A stretch of DNA of 64,000 nt from Cellvibrio sp. OA-2007 (GTDB lineage: Bacteria > Pseudomonadota > Gammaproteobacteria > Pseudomonadales > Cellvibrionaceae): NCBI RefSeq assembly GCF_000953825.1, contig NZ_BBUL01000093.1:1-64000 (forward strand), read 5' to 3'. The position numbers and the translations under genes are program-made. This document shows, in pieces, positions 37,071 to 50,168 of the stretch (positions within the stretch are counted from its first letter, which is position 1; every line of letters starts with the position of its first letter). The notes below the pieces were generated by a model that saw only the letters and a list, made by a program, of their open reading frames with translations, searched no databases and was not told the DNA's origin.

Positions 37071-38195
37071 TTAACTCAATACCAAATTATCGCGATGAAT
37101 TAATTCGTTATCGTCTTCATAACCCAAAATTTCGAAAATTTGACTACTGGGTTTGCCGATAATTTTGCGTGCCTCATCGGCGTGATAATTAATTAATCCG
37201 CGCGCGATTTCTTTGCCGGTTAAATCTTCACAGATCACCATATCGCCGCGAGTAAAATCACCGCGAACGGCTTTAACACCGACTGGCAAAATACTTTTGC
37301 CCTGCTCGCGCACTACGCGCACTGCGCCGTCGTCCAACACTATGGTGCCGCGGGTTTGCAATTGACCGGAGATCCAGCGTTTGCGTGCCGCTTGTGGCTG
37401 CTGTTCAGCCCACAAAAAAGTACCGAGGTTTTCGCCTGCGGCAATTCGCAGCAAGGCATTTTCAATGCGACCGCCAACAATCACCGTATCGGCACCGGAA
37501 CGCGCAGCAACTCGCGCAGCGCGCACTTTGGTAATCATGCCGCCACGACCCAATGCACCGCCAGTGCCACCCGCCATTTGTTCGAGGCGCGAATCACCGG
37601 CAGCAATTTCGCTGAGCAATTGTGCGTTGGGGTTGTTGCGCGGGTCGCTGTCGTACATGCCTTTTTGATCGGTGAGAATCACCAACAAATCGGCCTCTAA
37701 TAAATTCGCAACCAGTGCACCGAGCGTATCGTTATCGCCAAAACGGATTTCTTCGGTAGTAACCGTATCGTTTTCGTTAATGACAGGAATCACATTAAAA
37801 CCAATCAAGGTTTTCAAAGTAGAGCGCGCATTTAAATAGCGCTGGCGCGATGAAAGGTCGTCGTGATCCAGCAGCACTTGCGCAGTGAGCAATCCGTAGC
37901 GCTGGAATTCAACTTCATAATTTTGAATCAAACTCATCTGCCCCACTGCAGCAGCAGCTTGCAGTTGATGAATTTCCGTTGGGCGCGCAGCCCAACCTAA
38001 ACGGCGCATACCTGCGGCAACCGCACCGGACGAGACCAATACCAATTCAATACCGCGCAGACGCAACTCGGCCATTTGTTTGACCCAACCGGCAATAGCT
38101 TCTGCATCCAGCCCTTTGCCATCATTGGTCAACAGTGCGCTGCCGATTTTTACCACCCAGCGTTTTGCTTGGGGAATAATGTCTCTTTTATTCAT
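37071..38195 (-). CDS. proB: Glutamate 5-kinase
   Basis: Cytoplasmic enzyme phosphorylating L-glutamate, first step of proline synthesis. 374 residues: amino-acid kinase domain (about 8-260; [93 protein letters not shown]) and a C-terminal PUA domain (about 280-370). Proline can also serve in osmoprotection. Last gene of the rplU-rpmA-obgE-proB series. Confidence 0.97.
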   Translation of the reverse strand: MNKRDIIPQAKRWVVKIGSALLTNDGKGLDAEAIAGWVKQMAELRLRGIELVLVSSGAVAAGMRRLGWAARPTEIHQLQAAAAVGQMSLIQNYEVEFQRYGLLTAQVLLDHDDLSSRQRYLNARSTLKTLIGFNVIPVINENDTVTTEEIRFGDNDTLGALVANLLEADLLVILTDQKGMYDSDPRNNPNAQLLSEIAAGDSRLEQMAGGTGGALGRGGMITKVRAARVAARSGADTVIVGGRIENALLRIAAGENLGTFLWAEQQPQAARKRWISGQLQTRGTIVLDDGAVRVVREQGKSILPVGVKAVRGDFTRGDMVICEDLTGKEIARGLINYHADEARKIIGKPSSQIFEILGYEDDNELIHRDNLVLS

Positions 38196-38287
38196 GTCTC
38201 GTTACTCACGTCTCTTTTCTTTTTCTTGCGAGAAGTTGCTGCTCGATAATTCGCGATTTTTTGCAAAACTCTTGGCTCTTAATGCAA

Positions 38288-38313
38288 CACGCCCGGAGCA
38301 TGGGCCGGGCGTG
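38288..38313 (-). terminator. Hairpin between obgE and proB
   Basis: Perfect 9-base stem CACGCCCGG/CCGGGCGTG with an 8-base loop, but without a T-run on the minus strand. It may be a processing site or weak attenuator rather than a full terminator. Confidence 0.35.
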
Positions 38314-38352
38314 AGGTTACACTATTTTGCGCTTGACGCTAATCGACTTGTA

Positions 38353-39632
<1,280 letters not shown>

Positions 39633-39689
39633 ATTGTTCTTCATTTGCCCACTGCAAGCAGTAAGCTTGGCTATTACTTTAGCGCAATA

Positions 39690-39950
39690 TTAAGCAGCAG
39701 GAATGATGCTTACGTATTGACGGCCAAAAGCGCCTTTAATTTCGAACTTAACGGTACCGTCTACTTTCGCAAACAAAGTATGGTCTTTACCCAGACCTAC
39801 GTTTACGCCAGCGTGGAACTTGGTGCCGCGTTGACGAACAATAATGCTGCCGCCAGAAATCAACTCGCCGCCGTAGGCTTTAACACCAAGGCGTTTCGCT
39901 TCTGAATCGCGACCGTTACGAGAACTACCAACCCCTTTCTTGTGAGCCAT
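39690..39950 (-). CDS. rpmA: 50S ribosomal protein L27
   Basis: 86 residues (E. coli 85). Begins [29 protein letters not shown], with [28 protein letters not shown] in the middle. Located near the peptidyl-transferase centre. 16 bases after rplU. Confidence 0.99.
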   Translation of the reverse strand: MAHKKGVGSSRNGRDSEAKRLGVKAYGGELISGGSIIVRQRGTKFHAGVNVGLGKDHTLFAKVDGTVKFEIKGAFGRQYVSIIPAA

Positions 39951-39966
39951 TTTCTAGCCTCCTCAA

Positions 39967-40284
39967 TTAACCTTTGATAGCAGTGATTTTCACTTCGGTG
40001 AACCACTGACGATGACCTTGACGCTTCATGTGGTGCTTACGACGACGGAATTTGATGATCTTCACTTTGTCGGCACGGCCATGAGCAACCACTTCAGCAG
40101 TAACAGTTGCACCTTCAACAACAGGAGCGCCAATCTTGACGTCTGCGCCGTTGGCAACCAGATACACTTTGTTGAATTCAACAACGCCACCAGTGGTGAA
40201 ATCGATTTTTTCGAGTTTGAGGGTTTCACCCACAACTACGCGATGTTGCTTGCCACCGCTTTCAAAAATTGCGTATGCACTCAT
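39967..40284 (-). CDS. rplU: 50S ribosomal protein L21
   Basis: 105 residues (E. coli 103). [27 protein letters not shown] start and the basic [27 protein letters not shown] end are typical. First gene of the rplU-rpmA-obgE-proB series; the 144-base gap upstream should hold its promoter and leader. Confidence 0.99.
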   Translation of the reverse strand: MSAYAIFESGGKQHRVVVGETLKLEKIDFTTGGVVEFNKVYLVANGADVKIGAPVVEGATVTAEVVAHGRADKVKIIKFRRRKHHMKRQGHRQWFTEVKITAIKG

Positions 40285-40428
40285 TTTTTACCTTGCTCCA
40301 ATAAACACATGGACGACACGAAGTAGCTTGGCGACATGCCTGGGCGTTTGGGACTAGCGTCGTATACCGGTTTTCAGGGGCGGCGATTGTATGCCAAATG
40401 GCCAATGGATCGCAAGCAAAAGCGACAC

Positions 40429-42465
40429 TCACCTCGATAGTAAATTAGGTGCAGACAACCAATCTGCAACGCTACCAGCTGCAATAGGACGGGATATAAG
40501 GTAGCCCTGTAAATAATCCCCCCCCATGGCTACCAGCAGATTTCGCTGCTGCTCGGTTTCGACCCCTTCAACCACAATACGAAACCCCAGTCCGCGCGCC
40601 ATACCGACAATCGCCAACAACAACTTGCGCGCATCATGATCGAGATCGGCAATAAAACTGCGGTCAACTTTGATGATATTGACCGGCAGCTTTCGCAAAT
40701 ACGCCAGCGATGAATATCCCGTACCAAAATCATCGATAGCCAAACTGACGCCAAGTGTGCGGATTCGCTCGAGCACCGAGCACACCAGACCAATATCATG
40801 AGAGAAAACGCTCTCCGTAATTTCGATCTCCAGCCGTTCGGGCGCCAACCCAGATATCGCCAATGCAGCTTTGACATCAGCCAACAAATCACCTCCCAGG
40901 ATCTGGTGAATTGAGACATTGACGCTCACTACTGTCCCGCCAGGCCAGTGCGCCGCCGCTTTGCAAGCAGACACAAGAACCCAGCGCCCAAGCGGCACAA
41001 TCAAGCCACTCTCTTCTGCCACCGGGATAAATAGAAGAGGCGAGATGGTTCCCAGCTCGGGCTCATCCCAGCGCAACAGTGCCTCCATCTTTCGCGCTAC
41101 TGAGTAACCACATGGTTCAATAGGCTGAAACACCAAGGATAACTCGTCAGCCTCTAACGCTGAGTGCAAAGAGCGACGCAAACGCTGGCGCTGCTGAATA
41201 CCTACATCCAATGCCAAATCGAAAAGCTTAACGCCTCCTGTACCCTGCTGACGTAAACTGTGGCGAGCAATGGAGGTCTGATAAAGCAGCTGTTCAGCAT
41301 CGCGTGCCTCACCGGGAAACACGGAGACCCCAATCATGACATCAATGCGCATAACACCCGCACCAGTTTCAATCGGCTGCTGAAACACCCCGCGCAAGAG
41401 CGCCGCCTCCTGCGCCCATTTGCGACCTTGGCTGGTCATGGTGACAGCGAACTCGGAACCACCCCAGCGGGCAATTAGACTACCGGGAGGCATGACGCTT
41501 TTCAGCCGCTCTGCCAACACCAACAAAATCTGCTCGCTAACGACAGCCCCCTGAAGCTCAATAACATCAAAGCGCAGCACCTCGATCGCAAACACCCCCA
41601 CGCATCCACGGTTGGTGCGAGCCACCTCAATCTGCTGGCACAACTCCCGCTCAAAGGAGCTGCGATTCAGCAATCCAGTCAGTGGATCGGACGATGCCAC
41701 CCTCGCCAGCTCCTGCGCATAGCGCTCCTTGAGAGCGATTTCAAATTCCAGCGTTTCTATTTGCTCCGCAAGACGCAACTCCAGATTATCTTTGGCGCGC
41801 GCCAGCTCTTCATAATTACCAGCAGCGTCGGCCGTTATGCGATCTTTATCACGCGCAGCAACAAATAGATGAAAAGCAGTATCGCGCGACACGCGGGCGA
41901 AACCACTAAGACCAATGAACAGTGCAAGACCTAAACCAGCCACGACCAAATCACTCATCGCTCCAGTGGTGGCAAACAGTATTACCAAGGGTCCGATAAG
42001 CATGATCATGAAGAGGCGGCTCACCCAAGGAACCAGCGCTAAAACATTTATACTGCCCGCAGCGATAGTTGCCATCACCAATGCAATCACCAATCGCTGG
42101 GGGGTTGTTGCATCGTGAAAATAGGCGATCGAAAAGGCTGCCCACCCCACACCGGACACGAGCGATCCAATCATAAATAGCCGGACCATCTGCGCAGGAT
42201 TTTGACGCTGCTGACGCGATGTTCGATGCCACCACCATAAACTGCCAAGGCGCAATACATTCACTAGCTGCATCCCACCCCACCAAAGAAATAGCGACAA
42301 CTGACTCGCAGCACCTTGAAAATAGAGCGCTAAAGCAGAGGCGGCGACAAAAGTAAAAATTAATACGTTGGGAAGCTGGCGATACATTGCCGAGGCTTTT
42401 TCGCAGATTAAATGCTGCGCAACCTCAACCGAATGCTGGTGAGCCAAAAAGCTATCACGTGTCAT
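40429..42465 (-). CDS. Membrane GGDEF/EAL protein, probable c-di-GMP phosphodiesterase
   Basis: 678 residues. About six hydrophobic helices (about 32-190), a coiled coil (215-255), a GGDEF domain (about 258-418) and an EAL domain (about 430-670). The cyclase motif is GGSEF (335-339): the catalytic acidic residue is Ser, so diguanylate synthesis is unlikely, although the SSDPLTGLLNR entry is normal. The EAL side is complete: EALLRW (461-466), NVS, EITES, DDFGTGYSSLAYL, KVDRSF and VEGVET. The protein is therefore expected to hydrolyse c-di-GMP, perhaps with GTP bound at the degenerate domain. A PilZ gene at 56752 shows that c-di-GMP signalling is used in this genome. Confidence 0.9.
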   Translation of the reverse strand: MTRDSFLAHQHSVEVAQHLICEKASAMYRQLPNVLIFTFVAASALALYFQGAASQLSLFLWWGGMQLVNVLRLGSLWWWHRTSRQQRQNPAQMVRLFMIGSLVSGVGWAAFSIAYFHDATTPQRLVIALVMATIAAGSINVLALVPWVSRLFMIMLIGPLVILFATTGAMSDLVVAGLGLALFIGLSGFARVSRDTAFHLFVAARDKDRITADAAGNYEELARAKDNLELRLAEQIETLEFEIALKERYAQELARVASSDPLTGLLNRSSFERELCQQIEVARTNRGCVGVFAIEVLRFDVIELQGAVVSEQILLVLAERLKSVMPPGSLIARWGGSEFAVTMTSQGRKWAQEAALLRGVFQQPIETGAGVMRIDVMIGVSVFPGEARDAEQLLYQTSIARHSLRQQGTGGVKLFDLALDVGIQQRQRLRRSLHSALEADELSLVFQPIEPCGYSVARKMEALLRWDEPELGTISPLLFIPVAEESGLIVPLGRWVLVSACKAAAHWPGGTVVSVNVSIHQILGGDLLADVKAALAISGLAPERLEIEITESVFSHDIGLVCSVLERIRTLGVSLAIDDFGTGYSSLAYLRKLPVNIIKVDRSFIADLDHDARKLLLAIVGMARGLGFRIVVEGVETEQQRNLLVAMGGDYLQGYLISRPIAAGSVADWLSAPNLLSR

Positions 42466-42521
42466 TATCGAAAGCCTCCAAACGGATCTCGCGTATATTC
42501 CTTCCGCTAATCATCATTTAG

Positions 42522-43442
42522 TCACTGAATCCAGTTGTTTTGCTTTAGCCACCACTCAAGAGCACCTGGCCATTCCGATACACTGCCCTGCCCCTGAATC
42601 ATGCCCACGCCGTGAATTCCAGTTTGGTAAATATGTAGCTCAGACTGCTTATTATGCTTTTGCACCTCGGCAAAAAACGCGAGGCTGTTGCCGACCGGCA
42701 CCGACTGGTCGCCAATACCATGCAGCATAAATACCGGCGGGATGTTCGCCTTCACCTGATATTGCAGCGAGTTTTCATGCAGCTTGTTAGGTTCGGGATG
42801 CTCACCAAAGAGCGCTTTGCGCGACCCAGCATGAGCATCAGGCCCATAAAGTGCGATGACCGGATAACCCAAAATCGCAAAATCAGGATGCGCACTGATG
42901 TCGCCAAGCGGATCGTCCAATGCAAACGTAAAATCGGAGCGGGTTGCAACACTCGCCGCCAAATGCCCGCCCGCCGAAAACCCAATCACCCCCACTTTGG
43001 CAGGATCAATTCCCCATTCATCTGCATGTTTGCGCACCTGACGCACCGCACGCAGACCGTCTAGCAATGGCGCGGGAAAGCCGTACTCTTGCATCCGATA
43101 CTTGACCACAAAGGCCGCTACGCCGCGCGCGGCGAACCACTTGGCGATATCGTGCCCCTCGTGATTAATCGCCAAACGCACATAACCGCCGCCGGGGAAA
43201 ATCACCACTGCAGTGCCATTGGCCTTATCGGCCTCAGGCCAATAGGGAATCATGGCGGGATTATCCACCGCGTAAACACGCTGATCTTTTATATGTTCGC
43301 GGTCAGGGCTGACCAAAGGCTTTTCATCCCACAAATAGATAGGATCGATAGGTAATTCACTCACAGGCTGGGCAACTCCAACAATCGGCAAGCAAAAGAA
43401 CAGAGCAAGCACACCCAAAGTGCGACCCGGAGATAAATACAT
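42522..43442 (-). CDS. Secreted alpha/beta-hydrolase esterase
   Basis: 306 residues with a signal peptide (about 1-24, ending VGVAQ). Alpha/beta-hydrolase fold: oxyanion region VVIFPGGGYVRLAINHEG, nucleophile GFSAGGHLA, acidic residue in HGIGDQSVPV, and His in TGIHGVGM. This is the BD-FAE / acetyl-xylan-esterase-like pattern seen in hemicellulose degraders. The substrate is inferred: acetylated or feruloylated plant polysaccharide. Its neighbours do not form an obvious operon. Confidence 0.82.
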   Translation of the reverse strand: MYLSPGRTLGVLALFFCLPIVGVAQPVSELPIDPIYLWDEKPLVSPDREHIKDQRVYAVDNPAMIPYWPEADKANGTAVVIFPGGGYVRLAINHEGHDIAKWFAARGVAAFVVKYRMQEYGFPAPLLDGLRAVRQVRKHADEWGIDPAKVGVIGFSAGGHLAASVATRSDFTFALDDPLGDISAHPDFAILGYPVIALYGPDAHAGSRKALFGEHPEPNKLHENSLQYQVKANIPPVFMLHGIGDQSVPVGNSLAFFAEVQKHNKQSELHIYQTGIHGVGMIQGQGSVSEWPGALEWWLKQNNWIQ

Positions 43443-43521
43443 GGCAATGTCACTCGCTCTCGCTAGTTATAAAACGCGCACGAGTCTAGCATGTTAGTAA
43501 TATAAATAAACACGCCAAGCA

Positions 43522-43887
43522 TCAGTGACGAAACTGCGACTCCTCATCGCCCCACCAGTGATGCAACTGCCAATCGACGCGGGTGGGGTCTGCGGCACTT
43601 AATAACCACTTGCCTGTAATCAGCTCCCACTGGGAAAGCCCACCACTTATCTCCGCCCAAACACCGTGGATATCGTCATTTATATAGGCCTTAGCCAGAT
43701 CAACTTCCTCACCCAGCATTTGCTCGGCGGTAAGTTCAAGTTTGACCAGGTCATCCACCTCGTGCTCAAGCCCCTCCTTGAGGGTGCCAAATGCACTTGG
43801 GCTATCACCTACCAAAGAGGAGGTAGCCTTGGATGTGTGAAAAGGGTTAGCAGCAGACTGGCTGCCTGAATCGTCAGATAGCTTCAT
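43522..43887 (-). CDS. YbeL-like (DUF1451) protein lacking the zinc ribbon
   Basis: 121 residues. The middle and end (ELTAEQMLGEEVDLAKAYINDD, LSQWELITGKWLLSAADPTRVDWQ) resemble the helical part of YbeL/DUF1451 proteins. The four-Cys zinc ribbon that ends those proteins is absent. It is divergent from leuS, just as ybeL is in E. coli, which supports the identification. Function unknown. Confidence 0.6.
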   Translation of the reverse strand: MKLSDDSGSQSAANPFHTSKATSSLVGDSPSAFGTLKEGLEHEVDDLVKLELTAEQMLGEEVDLAKAYINDDIHGVWAEISGGLSQWELITGKWLLSAADPTRVDWQLHHWWGDEESQFRH

Positions 43888-44024
43888 AGAATTTAGCTCC
43901 AGCTCGTGTTTTAGATATTTATACCCACACAGGCAGTACAGCCTCTATAATCACCGCCTTTCGCAACTTTTTACTTGGTAACCTTTACGCCCAGTAAAAA
44001 CTCCACCTTTAGTATAGGCCTTAG

Positions 44025-46508
<2,484 letters not shown>

Positions 46509-46516
46509 TCATCAAT

Positions 46517-46540
46517 GGCGGGTTGCTAGGCGAACCCGCC
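46517..46540. repeat. GGCGGGTT hairpin repeat between leuS and lptE
   Basis: Stem GGCGGGTT/AACCCGCC with an 8-base loop, followed by CTAC. On the minus strand it reads GTAGGGCGGGTT..., a common intergenic repeat form in gammaproteobacteria. No T-run, so it is probably not a terminator. Confidence 0.6.
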
Positions 46541-46554
46541 CTACGGATTTAGTT

Positions 46555-47082
46555 ATGAAAAAAATTATCGTCAGTTTATTAGTGCTTAGCCTCTCCGCCT
46601 GCGGCTGGCATTTGCGCGGCTCCGCAACCGGCGAAGATAAACTGGCGATGACTAGCCCGCTAGACTTAGTGATCGCCACCAAAGACGATCACAGCCCACT
46701 GATCAATGCGCTGCGCCAATCCCTGCCCGGCTATAAAATCAATGAATTAACCAGCGCAACAGCCAATACACTTACGCTGAACTTAAGCCGCGAAGTGTTG
46801 GATAAACGCACCGCCGGTGTCGGCAGCGACGCACTCACCAGCGCCTATGAAATTATCCTGCGCGTGGATTACAGCGTCAGCAATGCACAGGGCGTCATCA
46901 CCCCGCGCGACACCAATGCACGCATCTCGCGCACCTACAATTACAACGTCAACAATGCCAACGGTGCCGCGCAAGAAGAAGAATTAGTGCTGCGCGAAAT
47001 GCGCCGCGAACTGGCCAACAGCATTTTGCGCCGAGTTAAAAACCTCAGCGTAAAAGCCCCAGCAACCTCAGCGGCACCATAA
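46555..47082 (+). CDS. lptE: LPS-assembly lipoprotein LptE
   Basis: Outer-membrane lipoprotein that plugs the LptD barrel in lipopolysaccharide insertion. 175 residues with lipobox LSAC (Cys18; VLSLSACGWHLRG is the typical start) and the family pattern through to NSILRRVKNL. The ATG at 46555 follows a hairpin after leuS; holA starts 1 base after its stop. Confidence 0.93.
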   Translation: MKKIIVSLLVLSLSACGWHLRGSATGEDKLAMTSPLDLVIATKDDHSPLINALRQSLPGYKINELTSATANTLTLNLSREVLDKRTAGVGSDALTSAYEIILRVDYSVSNAQGVITPRDTNARISRTYNYNVNNANGAAQEEELVLREMRRELANSILRRVKNLSVKAPATSAAP

Positions 47083-47083
47083 G

Positions 47084-48133
47084 ATGCCCAAGCTACGCGC
47101 CGAGCAACTCAGTGCCGCACTCAACAAGCAACTGGCACCTATTTATTTAGTCTCAGGCGATGAGCCACTGCTGATTCAAGAGTGCTGCGACCAGATTCGC
47201 GCCGCCGCGCGCAAAAATGGTTTTAGCGAGCGCGAGCTGTACCACATAGATACAAGTTTTGATTGGAACCAACTGCTCGCCTCCGCCAACAGTCTCTCGC
47301 TGTTTGCCGAGAAAAAAATTATTGAAGTGCGCATGCCCAGCGGCAAACCCGGCGATAAAGGCGGCAAAGCTTTACAGGAATATGCGCAGTCACCCGCCCC
47401 CGATAATTTGCTGTTAATCGTCACCGAAAAACTCGACGGCGCCACACAAAAAAGCAAATGGTTTAAAGCCATTGAAGATGCCGGCCAACATATCCAAATC
47501 TGGCCGATTGCCCCCGCGCAATTGCCGCGCTGGATTGGCGTGCGCTTGCAACAATCCGGTTTACACGCCGATAGTGATGCCATCGATTTACTCGCCTCAC
47601 GCATCGAAGGCAATTTGCTCGCCGCCGCCCAGGAAATCGAAAAATTAAAATTGCTCGCCACTGACAACCGCATCAGCTATGAGTTGATGGCGTCGGTGGT
47701 TGCCGACAGCGCCCGCTACGATGTATTTGGCCTCACCGATAAAGCCCTGCACGGCGACGCCCGCGCCGCTGTGCGCACACTGCAAGGTTTAAAAACCGAA
47801 GGCACCGAACCGATTAACATCCTCTGGGCGGTGACCCGCGAAATTCGCGCGCTGGTGCAAATCTCCCAAGCCGTGGCGCAGGGCAAACATTTTGAATGGG
47901 CCGCAAAACAAGCCGGTGTGTGGGACAAACGTCAACCGCTCATGCAAACCGCACTGCGCCGCTTAAAACCCGCACAACTGCAGCAATTGCTGCGCAAAGC
48001 TAACGGCATAGATAAAGCAGTAAAAGGCATGCGCAATGCCGAACCCTGGGATGAGTTGCTAGATTTGATTTTAAATATCGCCGGAGTGCAAAGTTTGAAT
48101 CTGCACAATGAGCGACTAAGCTTGAAAAACTAA
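47084..48133 (+). CDS. holA: DNA polymerase III subunit delta
   Basis: Clamp-loader subunit that opens the beta clamp. 349 residues (E. coli 343). LRAEQLSAALNKQLAPIYLVSGDEPLLIQE and IWPIAPAQLPRWIGVRLQQSGL are typical, as is the leuS-lptE-holA order. One base separates it from lptE. A small hairpin (GCGCAC/GTGCGC) follows the stop but without a T-run. Confidence 0.95.
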   Translation: MPKLRAEQLSAALNKQLAPIYLVSGDEPLLIQECCDQIRAAARKNGFSERELYHIDTSFDWNQLLASANSLSLFAEKKIIEVRMPSGKPGDKGGKALQEYAQSPAPDNLLLIVTEKLDGATQKSKWFKAIEDAGQHIQIWPIAPAQLPRWIGVRLQQSGLHADSDAIDLLASRIEGNLLAAAQEIEKLKLLATDNRISYELMASVVADSARYDVFGLTDKALHGDARAAVRTLQGLKTEGTEPINILWAVTREIRALVQISQAVAQGKHFEWAAKQAGVWDKRQPLMQTALRRLKPAQLQQLLRKANGIDKAVKGMRNAEPWDELLDLILNIAGVQSLNLHNERLSLKN

Positions 48134-48271
48134 TAATAAGCGCACCAATGTGCGCAACCTAAGTAAACGAAAAAACACACAGCCTGCAATACAGTTCTGC
48201 CAATAATCATTTTTTGCAATGAGTAGCCATGGCAGATATTTTTCAACCGCTATTGAGCAGGAATACCCTCT

Positions 48272-49018
48272 ATGATTCAGGCTAAAAAAATACTTATCCA
48301 ATCCTGTGCAGCACTCACTCTTACTGCGCTCTGTCAATTTGCTAGCGCCCTATCCCCAACGCCTCCCTCCGGCACCAGCCCCAGCAAACGCACTATCGAA
48401 TACGATTGGATGCCTGTTGCCGCTTGGGACAAAATGCACGCAGAAGATAAGGTCATCGCCGAGTATGAAGACGTCAACGTATTATTTCTCGGCGATTCGA
48501 TTACGGCAGGTTGGGATTGGCAAATCTGGGAGAAAAACTTCAAACCCTTGAAGGCTGCCAATTTCGGCATCGGTGGCGACCACACCGCCAATGTACTCTG
48601 GCGTTTACAACACGGCGCCATCGGCAATATGCAACCCAAAGTGATTGTGCTGCTGATCGGCGTAAATAATTTTGGTCACCTTCACGAAACGCCCGAGCAA
48701 GTCGCCGCCGGCGTTACCAACGTAGTTGCGCAGCTACAACTGGCCTGGCCAAGCAGCAAAATATTGCTTAATGGCGTATTTCCCTTTGATGAACAAGCGA
48801 CATCAGTAAGTCGCCAGCAGGTGAAAAAAGTAAATCAAATTATCGCGCAGCTCGATAACCGCAAAACCATTTTTTATAAAGATTACGGCCCCTTACTGCT
48901 GCAAAAAAACGGCAATATTTCGCCCGCAATCATGAAAGACTTTTTACACCCCACATCCAAGGGCTATCAAATTTGGGCCGATGCCATGCTGCCCGACATT
49001 CAACAATTATTGAAATAA
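48272..49018 (+). CDS. Secreted SGNH/GDSL hydrolase
   Basis: 248 residues with a signal peptide (about 1-27). SGNH blocks: FLGDSITAGW (catalytic Ser), GIGGDHTANVLWRL, LLIGVNNFGH (Asn) and DFLHPTSKGY (Asp/His). Similar to bacterial acetylhydrolases and PAF-acetylhydrolase-like esterases that remove acetyl groups from polysaccharides. Precedes a CE2 esterase by 12 bases, probably the same transcript. Confidence 0.85.
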   Translation: MIQAKKILIQSCAALTLTALCQFASALSPTPPSGTSPSKRTIEYDWMPVAAWDKMHAEDKVIAEYEDVNVLFLGDSITAGWDWQIWEKNFKPLKAANFGIGGDHTANVLWRLQHGAIGNMQPKVIVLLIGVNNFGHLHETPEQVAAGVTNVVAQLQLAWPSSKILLNGVFPFDEQATSVSRQQVKKVNQIIAQLDNRKTIFYKDYGPLLLQKNGNISPAIMKDFLHPTSKGYQIWADAMLPDIQQLLK

Positions 49019-49030
49019 ACAGGTGAAACC

Positions 49031-50089
49031 ATGAATAAGATATTTGTTTCACTCAGTGTATTGATCGCAGCCATATTAATGAGCAATAGCCTGTGCGCGG
49101 AATCGGTAACCGCCAATGATTCACGCATTAGCCTGATGGGGCGCGCGCAACAACAGGGCGATGGCAGCCTGCGTTTTGCCTACCCAGGTGTCAGCCTGTT
49201 TTTAAATGTGGAAGGCGCAAGCTTGCAAATGTCCGGGCACAGCAATTCCGGCAACGGCTGGATTGATGTCATTGTGGATGACGCAGCACCCAAGCGGATT
49301 CAATTAACATCGGCACCCCAAACCTATGAATTATTTCGTTTTTCTGAAGCGGGAAAACACAAAGTGCGCATCACCAACCGCACTGAAACCTGGCAGGGTA
49401 TAAACACTATCAGCGGGTTTATTGCCGATAAAGGCCAACTGCTTGGCGCATCGCCCTTACCCAAACGAAAATTATTATTTTTGGGCGATTCGGTAACCTG
49501 TGCTGAAATGATTGATCGCATCCCAGGCGAAAAAGCCAATCCCAGTTGGTCTAATGCGCGCGAGTCATACGGCATGCTGACCGCCGCCGCACTCAATGCA
49601 CAAGTTCAGCTAGTCTGTTACGGTGGCCGGGGTTTGGTGCGCAGCTGGAACGGTAAAACCGACGAATTAAATCTGCCGGATTTTTATCCGTTAACCATTG
49701 CCGATCAAGCGGCGCCAGTTAGTTGGGACAAATCGGCCTACCAACCTGATTTAATTATCAGCGCCATAGGCACGAATGATTTCAGCCAGGGAATTCCCGC
49801 ACGCGAACACTATGTCAGCACTTACGTTAGGTTAGTGAATAAATTATTAACAGATTACCCGCAAGCGCATATCGCACTCACCGAGGGTGCCATTTTAAAT
49901 GGCGACAAAAAGGCGGCACTCATTGACTACATTCGCGAAACCATTTCGCGCGTCAACGGCACTCGAGTGCATCAAGTAACCTCGCCACATTATCCTGGGG
50001 ATGCGCAGGACGCTCATCCAACCAAAGCGCAACATGCTGCTATGGCAGAGGATTTAACACCGCAATTAAAAGCATTGATGGATTGGTAA
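49031..50089 (+). CDS. CE2-family acetyl esterase
   Basis: 352 residues. Signal peptide (about 1-23), N-terminal jelly-roll domain (about 24-140) and C-terminal SGNH domain with FLGDSVTCAEM (Ser), GGRGLVRSWNG, AIGTNDFSQG (Asn) and DAHPTKAQH (Asp/His). This two-domain form is typical of carbohydrate esterase family 2, which deacetylates plant polysaccharides such as acetylated mannan or xylan. It fits with the mannanase elsewhere in the window. A strong terminator follows. Confidence 0.88.
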   Translation: MNKIFVSLSVLIAAILMSNSLCAESVTANDSRISLMGRAQQQGDGSLRFAYPGVSLFLNVEGASLQMSGHSNSGNGWIDVIVDDAAPKRIQLTSAPQTYELFRFSEAGKHKVRITNRTETWQGINTISGFIADKGQLLGASPLPKRKLLFLGDSVTCAEMIDRIPGEKANPSWSNARESYGMLTAAALNAQVQLVCYGGRGLVRSWNGKTDELNLPDFYPLTIADQAAPVSWDKSAYQPDLIISAIGTNDFSQGIPAREHYVSTYVRLVNKLLTDYPQAHIALTEGAILNGDKKAALIDYIRETISRVNGTRVHQVTSPHYPGDAQDAHPTKAQHAAMAEDLTPQLKALMDW

Positions 50090-50100
50090 GGCCATTACCG

Positions 50101-50140
50101 AAAAAACAAAAGGGCGCAAAAAATGCGCCCTTTTGTTTTT
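50101..50140. terminator. Bidirectional terminator after CE2 gene
   Basis: AAAAACAAAAGGGCGCA pairs with TGCGCCCTTTTGTTTTT across an A4 loop. Separates the CE2 esterase and the RND exporter, which converge. Confidence 0.95.
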
Positions 50141-50168
50141 CTGTCACCGACAACGGCTCAGCAAAGAA

